From positions 620,001 through 684,000 of the forward strand of contig NZ_CP179213.1 of assembly GCF_051201685.1 (NCBI RefSeq): a DNA stretch of 64,000 nucleotides, read 5' to 3'. The notes under the pieces were generated by a model that ran no database searches, was not told the DNA's origin, and saw only the letters and a list, made by a program, of their open reading frames with translations. Below are positions 1 to 8,288 of this stretch, piece after piece. Numbering within the stretch: position 1 is the first letter of the stretch; each line of letters opens with the position of its first letter. This DNA comes from Luminiphilus sp051201685 (GTDB taxonomy: Bacteria; Pseudomonadota; Gammaproteobacteria; Pseudomonadales; Halieaceae). The position numbers and the translations under genes were made by a program.

Positions 1-3000
1 TCTGAAACGAAGATTAAAAAGCTGTCTAAGCGATTAAAGTTACTTGAGGCATTTTCAAACTCGGGCAACGACCCCGAGTGGATGATTCTCAATGTACTGC
101 CGGTATTACCGCCAGATCTTCGTCCGTTGGTGCCCCTGGATGGGGGTCGATTTGCGACCTCAGACCTCAACGATTTGTATCGTCGGGTTATCAACCGTAA
201 CAATCGCCTCAAGCGATTACTCGACCTCAATGCCCCTGACATTATTGTGCGCAACGAAAAGCGCATGCTGCAGGAGGCTGTTGATGCCTTGCTAGATAAC
301 GGCCGTCGCGGTCGTGCGATCACGGGATCTAATAAGCGCCCGCTGAAGTCTTTGGCAGATATGATCAAAGGCAAGCAAGGTCGCTTCCGTCAAAACCTGC
401 TGGGCAAGCGTGTAGATTACTCAGGACGATCGGTGATTGTGACTGGCCCAACACTGCGACTGCATCAGTGTGGACTGCCCAAGAAAATGGCATTGGAGCT
501 CTTTAAGCCGTTTATTTTTGGCAAGCTAGAGCACCGTGGTCTTGCGAGCACCATTAAAGCTGCAAAGAAGATGGTCGAGCGCGAGCCACCCGAAGTTTGG
601 GATATCCTGGCCGAAGTGATTCGTGAGCACCCGGTTCTGCTGAACCGCGCGCCCACGTTACACCGGTTAGGCATTCAGGCCTTTGAGCCTGTGCTTATTG
701 AGGGCAAGGCGATCCAGCTGCATCCCTTGGTTTGTGCCGCCTACAACGCAGACTTCGACGGCGATCAAATGGCCGTTCACGTACCCCTGACACTCGAGGC
801 ACAACTCGAGGCGCGGGCACTTATGATGTCTACCAACAACATTCTTTCGCCCGCTTCTGGAGAGCCAATTATTGTGCCCTCGCAGGACGTGGTGCTGGGT
901 CTTTACTTCATGACACGTGAGCGTGTGAACGCTCAGGGCGAGGGCATGATGTTTGCCGACGCCGCCGAGGCAGAGCGCGCTTATGCCGCTGGCCAGGTCG
1001 ATTTGCAGGCTCGTGTTAAGGTTCGCATCAAGGAGACGCGCTTCGATTACGGCGCCGACCCAGTCACCGAAACTCGAATGGTTGATACAACCGTAGGTCG
1101 TGCACTGCTGTGGCGCATAGTCCCTGAAGGTTTGTCCTTTGACATGGTCAATCAGCCCATGGTTAAAAAGGCAATCTCTCGTATCATCAACCAGTGCTAC
1201 CGGGTGGTTGGTCTGAAGTCGACGGTCGTATTTGCCGATCGACTGATGTACACGGGCTATGAATATTCCACCAAGTCAGGTTCTTCGATTGGGGTGAATG
1301 ATTTTGAAATCCCTGATGAAAAAGCCAGCATGTTGGATCGCGCCAACGCGGAAGTCACCGAAATCGAAGAGCAGTACGCTGCTGGTTTGGTGACTCAGGG
1401 CGAGAAGTACAACAAGGTTATCGACATCTGGTCGCGCACCAACGACCAAGTCGCCAAGTCGATGATGGCGAGTCTTTCAAAAGAGACTGTGATCAACCGC
1501 GATGGCGAAGAGGAAGAGCAGACCAGCTTCAACTCAGTCTACATGTACGCTGACTCTGGTGCACGAGGCTCCCCAGCTCAGATCCGACAGTTGGCGGGTA
1601 TGCGGGGTCTGATGGCGAAGCCAGACGGGTCAATCATTGAGACACCAATCGTGGCGAATTTCCGCGAAGGCCTTAACGTCTTGCAGTACTTCATCTCAAC
1701 CCACGGTGCTCGTAAAGGCTTGGCCGATACGGCATTGAAGACGGCGAACTCTGGTTATTTGACGCGTCGTTTGGTTGATGTGGCTCAGGACGTTGTAGTG
1801 ACCGAGCAGGATTGTGGTACCGATGCCGGTCTCGTCATGACCCCGGTTATTGATGGTGGTGACATTATTGAATCGCTCCCCAATCGGGTATTGGGTCGTA
1901 TTGTGGCTCAGGATGTCTGTAAGCCAGGCACCGATGAAGTCATTCTTGATGCCGGCACCATGATTGACGAGCTTTGGATGCGTCGACTCGAGGAGCTCGG
2001 AATCGATGAGATCATTGTTCGTTCTCCCATAACCTGTAAAACACGTTACGGCATTTGTTCCACTTGTTATGGCCGTGATTTGGGTCGCGGTCATCAAGTT
2101 AATCTTGGTGAAGCTATTGGTGTTGTTGCGGCGCAATCTATTGGTGAACCGGGTACCCAGCTCACCATGCGTACCTTCCACATTGGTGGCGCGGCATCGG
2201 GTCAGGCGGCTCAAGACAGCATTCAGGTCAACTCTAACGGTGTGGTGAAGCTTCACAACATTAAAGTGGTAGATCGTGCTGACGGCGCCCTAGTGGCTGT
2301 ATCGCGTTCGGGTGAATTGTCTATTCTTGACCACGTGGGTCGCGAGCGGGAACGCTACAAAGTGCCTTATGGTGCCGCGATTAAAGTTCGAGACGAGGCA
2401 GAGGTGACTGCGGGCGATATTGTTGCCAACTGGGATCCTCACACGCACCCCATCATTACCGAGGTGGCTGGAACGGTTAAGTTCAGCGGCATGGATGAAG
2501 GCGTCACAATCAAGCGCCAGACTGATGAGTTTACCGGCTTGAGCAGTATTTCAGTGATGGAAGCTGGAGAGCGGCCGCTGGCGGGTAAGGATATCCGTCC
2601 AGCCGTGACGTTGGTCGACTCAAAGGGAGAAGAGCTCACGTTGGCAGGTACTAACGTACCGGCACACTACTTCTTACCCGCGAATGCCCTGTTAAACCTC
2701 GAAGATGGTGCGCAAGTGGGTGTCGGTGACATCATTGCTCGTATCCCTCAAGAGGGTTCCAAGACCCGCGATATTACGGGTGGTCTTCCTCGCGTTGCCG
2801 ACCTGTTTGAAGCACGAAAGCCGAAAGAGCCGGCGATTCTTGCCGAGATCTCGGGAACATTTAGTTTCGGTAAAGAGACCAAGGGTAAGCGTCGTTTGGT
2901 AATTACGCCTACCGACGGTTCGCTCTTGCCAGACGGCTCCGATCACTACGAAGTTCTTATTCCCAAATGGCGTCAGTTCACCGTCTTTGAGGGTGAGCAA

Positions 3001-3609
3001 GTGCAAAAGGGCGAAGTGGTCTCTGAAGGCCCTATGAGTCCTCATGACATTCTCCGCCTCAAAGGCATTGCTGCCTTGGCTGAGTACATTGTGAATGAGA
3101 TTCAAGAGGTCTACCGATTGCAAGGCGTGAAGATCAATGACAAGCACATTGAAGTCATTGTTCGTCAAATGCTGCGCAAGGTCATTATTGCTTCTGCGGG
3201 TGAGTCCTCGTTTATTAAGGGTGAGCAGGTAGAGTTTACGACCTTCCTCGAAGAGTGTGATCGTGCCGAAGCGCAGGGCCATGTGCCACCGACTGCAGAC
3301 CGTGAGCTGTTGGGTATTACCAAGGCGTCACTTGCTACTGAGAGCTTTATTTCTGCGGCATCTTTCCAGGAGACAACACGTGTTCTGACCGAGGCTGCTG
3401 TTACTGGTAAGCGCGATTACCTGCGTGGCTTGAAAGAGAACGTTATTGTGGGTCGCTTGATTCCAGCAGGAACGGGTTTGAGCTACCACGAAGAGCGTCG
3501 TCGCAAGCGTGCTGAGGGTGGATTGCAGATCAGTATGTCGGATGAAGAGTTCACTGAAAGCTTCGCTGACGAATTGGAGAAGGTGGAAGCTGGGGCAGAC
3601 GGGGAGTAA
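1..3609 (+). CDS. rpoC: DNA-directed RNA polymerase subunit beta' (5' end outside window)
   Basis: Catalytic largest subunit of RNA polymerase. The reading frame is open from base 1, so the N-terminus (roughly 210 residues by comparison with E. coli, including the first zinc ribbon) lies upstream of the window. The active-site motif NADFDGDQ, which binds the catalytic Mg2+ through three Asp, starts at base 745. The second zinc site is visible as the Cys in TEQDCGTD plus CKTRYGICSTC, and the trigger-loop/bridge-helix region (SIGEPGTQLTMRTFHIGG) is intact. The visible 1202 codons plus the missing part give the usual length of about 1410. The gene is followed by a 141-base gap holding the str operon promoter. 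Identification is essentially certain. Confidence 0.98.
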   Translation, partial: SETKIKKLSKRLKLLEAFSNSGNDPEWMILNVLPVLPPDLRPLVPLDGGRFATSDLNDLYRRVINRNNRLKRLLDLNAPDIIVRNEKRMLQEAVDALLDNGRRGRAITGSNKRPLKSLADMIKGKQGRFRQNLLGKRVDYSGRSVIVTGPTLRLHQCGLPKKMALELFKPFIFGKLEHRGLASTIKAAKKMVEREPPEVWDILAEVIREHPVLLNRAPTLHRLGIQAFEPVLIEGKAIQLHPLVCAAYNADFDGDQMAVHVPLTLEAQLEARALMMSTNNILSPASGEPIIVPSQDVVLGLYFMTRERVNAQGEGMMFADAAEAERAYAAGQVDLQARVKVRIKETRFDYGADPVTETRMVDTTVGRALLWRIVPEGLSFDMVNQPMVKKAISRIINQCYRVVGLKSTVVFADRLMYTGYEYSTKSGSSIGVNDFEIPDEKASMLDRANAEVTEIEEQYAAGLVTQGEKYNKVIDIWSRTNDQVAKSMMASLSKETVINRDGEEEEQTSFNSVYMYADSGARGSPAQIRQLAGMRGLMAKPDGSIIETPIVANFREGLNVLQYFISTHGARKGLADTALKTANSGYLTRRLVDVAQDVVVTEQDCGTDAGLVMTPVIDGGDIIESLPNRVLGRIVAQDVCKPGTDEVILDAGTMIDELWMRRLEELGIDEIIVRSPITCKTRYGICSTCYGRDLGRGHQVNLGEAIGVVAAQSIGEPGTQLTMRTFHIGGAASGQAAQDSIQVNSNGVVKLHNIKVVDRADGALVAVSRSGELSILDHVGRERERYKVPYGAAIKVRDEAEVTAGDIVANWDPHTHPIITEVAGTVKFSGMDEGVTIKRQTDEFTGLSSISVMEAGERPLAGKDIRPAVTLVDSKGEELTLAGTNVPAHYFLPANALLNLEDGAQVGVGDIIARIPQEGSKTRDITGGLPRVADLFEARKPKEPAILAEISGTFSFGKETKGKRRLVITPTDGSLLPDGSDHYEVLIPKWRQFTVFEGEQVQKGEVVSEGPMSPHDILRLKGIAALAEYIVNEIQEVYRLQGVKINDKHIEVIVRQMLRKVIIASAGESSFIKGEQVEFTTFLEECDRAEAQGHVPPTADRELLGITKASLATESFISAASFQETTRVLTEAAVTGKRDYLRGLKENVIVGRLIPAGTGLSYHEERRRKRAEGGLQISMSDEEFTESFADELEKVEAGADGE

Positions 3610-3669
3610 GTCTGACCCACTAACACCATCACGCACTATCGGCCCGACATGGGTCGGCACGATAGGCAG

Positions 3670-3698
3670 TTGAAAACTTGTGAGCGCGTCTATAGAAT
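3670..3698 (+). promoter_or_regulatory. Candidate sigma-70 promoter of the str operon
   Basis: TTGAAA (3670-3675), a 17-base spacer and TAGAAT (3693-3698), followed by a GCGCGC-rich stretch where transcription would start. A G+C-rich discriminator is typical of stringently controlled ribosomal promoters. The -10 box sits in the loop of an inverted repeat (3682-3688 with 3700-3706). Prediction from sequence only. Confidence 0.6.
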
Positions 3699-3713
3699 GC
3701 GCGCTCTTTATTT
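3682..3713 (+). terminator. Candidate rpoC terminator overlapping the str promoter
   Basis: GAGCGCG (3682-3688) pairs with CGCGCTC (3700-3706) around an 11-base loop and is followed by TTTATTT. It could act as an intrinsic terminator after rpoC. The loop is long and the T-run is interrupted, so it may be weak, or the repeat may simply reflect the promoter discriminator. Confidence 0.4.
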
Positions 3714-3750
3714 CGGGAGGGAGACCTTCCGACTTTTTTGGAGCTTTTGA

Positions 3751-4122
3751 ATGGCAACCGTCAATCAGCTTGTGCGCAAGCCGCGCAAGCGAAAGGTGAT
3801 GAAGAGTGGCGTTCCAGCACTGCAGGCTTGTCCTCAGCGGCGTGGAGTTTGTACGCGTGTCTACACCACAACCCCTAAGAAACCCAACTCGGCATTGCGT
3901 AAAGTATGTCGAGTCCGTCTTACCAATGGATTCGAGGTCTCCTCTTACATTGGTGGAGAAGGCCACAACCTTCAGGAGCACAGTGTGGTTCTGATTCGCG
4001 GTGGACGGGTAAAAGATCTTCCGGGTGTGCGTTATCACACCGTACGGGGAAGTCTTGACACTTCGGGTGTATCTGCCCGTCGTCAAGGCCGATCAAAGTA
4101 CGGCGCCAAGCGGCCTAAGTAA
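3751..4122 (+). CDS. rpsL: 30S ribosomal protein S12
   Basis: Decoding-centre protein of the small subunit, first gene of the str operon. 123 residues, as in most gammaproteobacteria. The two loops where streptomycin-resistance changes usually arise read wild type: TTPKKPNSALRK (Lys around 43) and GGRVKDLPGVRYH (Lys around 88), so a streptomycin-sensitive allele is expected. The ATG start fits the conserved N-terminus MATVNQLVRK. A 128-base structured gap separates it from rpsG. Confidence 0.99.
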   Translation: MATVNQLVRKPRKRKVMKSGVPALQACPQRRGVCTRVYTTTPKKPNSALRKVCRVRLTNGFEVSSYIGGEGHNLQEHSVVLIRGGRVKDLPGVRYHTVRGSLDTSGVSARRQGRSKYGAKRPK

Positions 4123-4132
4123 ATTTTTAAGT

Positions 4133-4222
4133 CCCACGACCACCACCTTGGTGTTTGTGGGTATTCGTCGGATAAACCGACAGTAAGGCCGGAACGAGCA
4201 CTCCTTAGGAGGCAGTGTCCGG
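4133..4222 (+). promoter_or_regulatory. Structured rpsL-rpsG intercistronic region, candidate S7 autoregulatory site
   Basis: Three consecutive inverted repeats are visible. The first is CCCAC...GTGGG enclosing ACCACC/GGTGT, the second is TCGG-ATAAA-CCGA, and the third is GGA...CACT-CCT-TAGG-AGG-CAGTG-TCC. In E. coli protein S7 binds the rpsL-rpsG gap and represses translation of the distal genes. The position and folding match that role, but the S7 contacts cannot be verified by eye. Confidence 0.4.
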
Positions 4223-4250
4223 GTAACCTGAAGCAATGAAGGAATAAGTC

Positions 4251-4721
4251 ATGCCACGTAGACGTGTTGTTGCCAAACGCGAAATTCTTCCAGACCCCAA
4301 GTTTGGAAACCAGACCCTCGCAAAGTTCATGAACCATGTCATGGTTAGCGGCAAGAAATCTGTCGCTGAATCGATTGTCTATGGAGCGCTCGCTCTAGTT
4401 GAAGAGCGTACCAAGCGCGACCCTATCGAAGTCTTTGATGAAGCACTCGAAAACATCGCCCCCATGGTAGAGGTGAAGTCTCGCCGAGTTGGTGGCGCTA
4501 CCTACCAAGTGCCCGTTGAAGTTCGACCCGCGCGTCGCGGAGCTCTATCGATGCGATGGCTAGCTGATTACGCCCGCAACCGTGGCGAGAAGTCTATGCG
4601 CCAGCGTTTGGCCGGCGAGATTGTTGACGCCTCACAAGGCAAGGGTAATGCGGTTAAGAAGCGTGAAGACGTGCACCGCATGGCAGAAGCTAACAAGGCC
4701 TTCTCTCACTTCCGATTCTGA
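4251..4721 (+). CDS. rpsG: 30S ribosomal protein S7
   Basis: Primary assembly protein of the 30S head that binds the 3' major domain of 16S rRNA, and in E. coli the feedback repressor of the str operon. 156 residues beginning MPRRRVVAKREILPDPKFGN, the conserved N-terminus. The motif RVGGATYQVPVEVRPARR is the S7 signature. It follows rpsL with a folded intercistronic spacer and precedes fusA by 36 bases, so the four str genes appear to form one operon. Confidence 0.99.
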   Translation: MPRRRVVAKREILPDPKFGNQTLAKFMNHVMVSGKKSVAESIVYGALALVEERTKRDPIEVFDEALENIAPMVEVKSRRVGGATYQVPVEVRPARRGALSMRWLADYARNRGEKSMRQRLAGEIVDASQGKGNAVKKREDVHRMAEANKAFSHFRF

Positions 4722-4757
4722 CCTTGCGTCAGTAATCCCGGCATCCAGGATATTCCC

Positions 4758-6866
4758 GTGGCACGCCAGACACCAATCCAGCGCTATCGCAACATTGGAA
4801 TCTGTGCCCACGTGGATGCCGGTAAAACCACCACTACCGAACGCGTTCTGTTCTATACCGGCCTGTCCCACAAAATAGGCGAAGTCCACGATGGTGCTGC
4901 CACCATGGACTGGATGGAGCAGGAACAGGAGCGCGGCATTACGATTACCTCAGCCGCTACTACCTGCTTTTGGCAGGGCATGCAGCAGCAGTACGACCAA
5001 CACCGCATCAATATTATCGATACCCCGGGACACGTTGACTTCACGATTGAAGTCGAGCGCTCTTTGCGGGTTTTAGACGGTGCTGTAGTCGTTCTCTGTG
5101 GGTCTTCCGGTGTTCAGCCTCAAACTGAAACCGTTTGGCGGCAGGCCAATAAGTACGAAGTGCCACGCATGGTCTTCATTAATAAAATGGATCGAGCCGG
5201 TGCAGACTATGGCAACGTCGTTGAGCAGTTGCGCGACCGTTTAAACTGCAACGCCGTGCCGATCCAAATGACGATTGGTTCTGAAGAGAATTTTGTCGGC
5301 GTTGTCGACTTGGTGAAAAACAAGTCAATCCTCTGGAATGAAGACGATATGGGGGCCACCTTTGAATACGGTGACGTCCCGGCTGACCTGGTTGATCAGG
5401 TCAGTGAAATGCGTGAATCCATGATGGAGGCGGCGGCAGAAGCGAATGACGAGCTCATGGAGGCCTACCTAGAGGACGGTGAGCTGTCCGAGGACGACAT
5501 AAAGCGTGGTCTTCGTATTCGCACGTTAGCTAATGAGATCGTTCCCGTTTTGGGTGGGTCAGCGTTTAAGAACAAGGGCGTTCAGGCGGTGTTGGACGCC
5601 GTCATCGATTACCTCCCTTCGCCCACAGAAGTTAAAGCCATCGAGGGTACTCTCGAAGATGGGGAAACTCGAGTAGAGCGCCACTCTGATGACAACGAGC
5701 CTTTTGCGGCTCTAGCGTTCAAAATTGCCACTGACCCCTTTGTGGGGACGCTCACCTTCTTTCGCGTTTATTCCGGCAAGTTGACCAGCGGCACAGCGGT
5801 TTATAACTCGGTTAAGGGCAAGAAAGAGCGGGTGGGGCGCATGGTACAAATGCATGCGAACAGTCGTGAGGAAATTAAAGAAGTACTGGCGGGTGATATC
5901 GCTGCGGCGATTGGCCTCAAAGATGTGACCACTGGCGAAACGCTGTCTGATCCTGACAAGGCCGTGATTCTAGAACGCATGGAGTTCCCTGAGCCGGTTA
6001 TCTCAGTCGCTGTAGAGCCCCGATCTCAAGCCGATCAGGAAAAAATGGGCGTGGCTCTGGGCAAGCTGGCTCAAGAAGACCCGTCGTTCCGAGTCAAGAC
6101 AGACGAAGAAACCGGACAAACGATTATCTCGGGCATGGGTGAATTGCACCTCGATATTATTGTCGACCGTATGCGCCGGGAGTTTAGTGTTGAAGCGAAT
6201 ATTGGAAAGCCCCAGGTGGCCTACCGAGAGCGGATTAAAAATACCGTTGAAATTGAGGGCAAGTTTGTCCGGCAATCTGGAGGACGGGGTCAGTACGGCC
6301 ACGTCTGGGTGAAGTTTGAACCCGCCGAGGACTTAGGTGCTGAAGGTCTCGAATTTGTGAACGAAGTTGTTGGTGGCGCGGTGCCCAAAGAATACATTCC
6401 CGCCGTTAACAAGGGTATCGAGGAGCAAATGCGTAACGGGGTGCTTGCGGGCTATCCCTTACTGGGCCTCAAAGCGACGCTGTACGACGGATCTTTCCAT
6501 GACGTCGACTCCAATGAAATGGCGTTTAAAATCGCGGCGAGTCTCGCGACACGACAGCTCGCCGACGTAGGTGGTGCCGCGTTGTTGGAGCCAGTTATGA
6601 AAGTTGAGGTTGTTACCCCTGAAGACCATATGGGCGACGTCGTTGGCGATCTGAATCGCCGTCGGGGCATGATTTTGGGGATGGACGATAACGCCTCCGG
6701 AAAGGTTATTAACGCTGAAGTACCTTTAGCTGAGATGTTTGGGTATGCCACTGATTTGCGGTCGGCAACTCAAGGGCGTGCGACCTATACCATGGAGTTC
6801 GCCCAGTACGCAGAAGCGCCCAATGCGGTGGCGCAGGCATTTATTTCAAAAAACCACACGGGCTAA
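4758..6866 (+). CDS. fusA: Translation elongation factor G
   Basis: GTPase that drives ribosomal translocation and, with the recycling factor, subunit splitting. 702 residues starting with GTG. P-loop AHVDAGKTT at residues 17-25, DTPGH at 88-92 and NKMD as G4. Domain IV with GGRGQYGHVWV and the C-terminal domain V are present. The length and organisation match fusA1-type EF-G. It lies between rpsG and tuf in the standard str order. Confidence 0.99.
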   Translation: MARQTPIQRYRNIGICAHVDAGKTTTTERVLFYTGLSHKIGEVHDGAATMDWMEQEQERGITITSAATTCFWQGMQQQYDQHRINIIDTPGHVDFTIEVERSLRVLDGAVVVLCGSSGVQPQTETVWRQANKYEVPRMVFINKMDRAGADYGNVVEQLRDRLNCNAVPIQMTIGSEENFVGVVDLVKNKSILWNEDDMGATFEYGDVPADLVDQVSEMRESMMEAAAEANDELMEAYLEDGELSEDDIKRGLRIRTLANEIVPVLGGSAFKNKGVQAVLDAVIDYLPSPTEVKAIEGTLEDGETRVERHSDDNEPFAALAFKIATDPFVGTLTFFRVYSGKLTSGTAVYNSVKGKKERVGRMVQMHANSREEIKEVLAGDIAAAIGLKDVTTGETLSDPDKAVILERMEFPEPVISVAVEPRSQADQEKMGVALGKLAQEDPSFRVKTDEETGQTIISGMGELHLDIIVDRMRREFSVEANIGKPQVAYRERIKNTVEIEGKFVRQSGGRGQYGHVWVKFEPAEDLGAEGLEFVNEVVGGAVPKEYIPAVNKGIEEQMRNGVLAGYPLLGLKATLYDGSFHDVDSNEMAFKIAASLATRQLADVGGAALLEPVMKVEVVTPEDHMGDVVGDLNRRRGMILGMDDNASGKVINAEVPLAEMFGYATDLRSATQGRATYTMEFAQYAEAPNAVAQAFISKNHTG

Positions 6867-6899
6867 CACAAGCGCCTGTAAAGACCAGAGGAAAGAGCA

Positions 6900-8123
6900 G
6901 TGGCGAAGGAAGCATTTGAGCGTTCGAAGCCCCACGTAAACGTGGGCACGATTGGACACGTAGACCACGGGAAAACGACGCTTACGGCGGCGCTGACACG
7001 TGTGTGTTCAGAAGTATTTGGTGGAGAGGCGGTAGCGTTTGACGGTATTGATAACGCCCCGGAAGAGCGCGAGCGTGGTATCACGATTGCGACGTCTCAC
7101 GTGGAGTACGAGTCATTAGACCGACACTACGCCCACGTTGACTGTCCCGGACACGCGGATTATGTGAAGAACATGATCACGGGTGCGGCGCAGATGGACG
7201 GCGCGATTTTGGTATGTGGCGCGACCGACGGTCCTATGCCCCAAACGCGTGAGCACATCCTGCTGTCACGTCAGGTTGGCGTTCCGTACATTGTTGTTTT
7301 CCTGAACAAAGCCGATTTGCTGGCGGAAGACTGTGGTGGCGTTGACTCTGAAGAATTTGAAGAGATGAAAGAGCTGGTAGAGATGGAGCTGCGTGAGCTG
7401 CTCGATACCTACGAGTTCCCGGGTGACGATACACCGATCATTTGTGGTTCAGCGCTGATGGCGTTGAACGGTGACGATGCGAACGGTTTGGGTACGACAG
7501 CGGTCAAGACCTTGGTTGAGACGTTGGATGCGTACATTCCTGAGCCTGAGCGTGCGATTGACCAGCCTTTCTTGATGCCGGTTGAGGACGTGTTCTCAAT
7601 TTCAGGTCGTGGCACGGTTGTAACAGGTCGTGTTGAGCGCGGCATTGTTAAGGTCGGAGACGAGATCGAGATTATCGGTATTAAAGATACTCAGAAGTCG
7701 ACGTGTACCGGTGTTGAGATGTTCCGCAAGCTGCTTGACGAAGGCCGTGCAGGCGAGAACGTTGGTGTTTTGTTGCGTGGTACTAAGCGTGATGACGTTG
7801 AGCGTGGTCAGGTACTGGCGATTCCAGGATCAGTAAAGCCCCACACCAAGTTTGAGGCAGAGGTTTATGTTTTGGGCAAGGATGAAGGCGGGCGTCACAC
7901 GCCATTCTTCAAGGGCTACCGTCCGCAGTTTTACTTCCGTACGACGGATGTAACGGGTGCGTGTGAGTTGCCTGAGGGTATTGAGATGGTGATGCCAGGT
8001 GACAACATCCAGATGGTTGTGACATTGATTGCACCGATTGCGATGGAAGATGGCCTGCGTTTTGCGATCCGCGAGGGTGGCCGAACGGTTGGCGCTGGCG
8101 TCGTCGCTAAAATCATCGAGTAA
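6900..8123 (+). CDS. tuf: Translation elongation factor Tu
   Basis: GTPase that delivers aminoacyl-tRNA to the ribosome. 407 residues with a GTG start preceded by GAGGAAAGAGC. P-loop GHVDHGKT at residues 19-26, DCPGH switch II and NKAD G4; domains 2 and 3 are complete. It is slightly longer than the 394-residue E. coli protein, a common variation. It ends the str operon, since a perfect intrinsic terminator begins 20 bases after the stop. Another tuf copy may exist outside the window. Confidence 0.99.
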   Translation: MAKEAFERSKPHVNVGTIGHVDHGKTTLTAALTRVCSEVFGGEAVAFDGIDNAPEERERGITIATSHVEYESLDRHYAHVDCPGHADYVKNMITGAAQMDGAILVCGATDGPMPQTREHILLSRQVGVPYIVVFLNKADLLAEDCGGVDSEEFEEMKELVEMELRELLDTYEFPGDDTPIICGSALMALNGDDANGLGTTAVKTLVETLDAYIPEPERAIDQPFLMPVEDVFSISGRGTVVTGRVERGIVKVGDEIEIIGIKDTQKSTCTGVEMFRKLLDEGRAGENVGVLLRGTKRDDVERGQVLAIPGSVKPHTKFEAEVYVLGKDEGGRHTPFFKGYRPQFYFRTTDVTGACELPEGIEMVMPGDNIQMVVTLIAPIAMEDGLRFAIREGGRTVGAGVVAKIIE

Positions 8124-8143
8124 GCAAAAGCTCCGTAGCCATA

Positions 8144-8169
8144 AAAGCCCGCCTAATGGCGGGCTTTTT
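8144..8169 (+). terminator. Intrinsic terminator after tuf
   Basis: A perfect 10-bp stem (AAAGCCCGCC / GGCGGGCTTT) with a TAAT loop, followed by Ts. This separates the str operon from the downstream DUF11 gene, which therefore needs its own promoter. Confidence 0.93.
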
Positions 8170-8288
8170 CGTGAGTGGGTAGGAAAATCAGGGCTAAATT
8201 GTCGTCATTTCACAACTTTTTTGCCCACAGTTTTGGAGTTCTATGAGACCCTAGACCGTGAGTCCCGTCACATTTTATCGGAGCAAGC

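Noticed and set aside
3328..4086. Long minus-strand open frames antisense to rpoC and rpsL
   Set aside because: They are shadows of highly expressed, codon-biased genes on the plus strand and lack RBS and family features.
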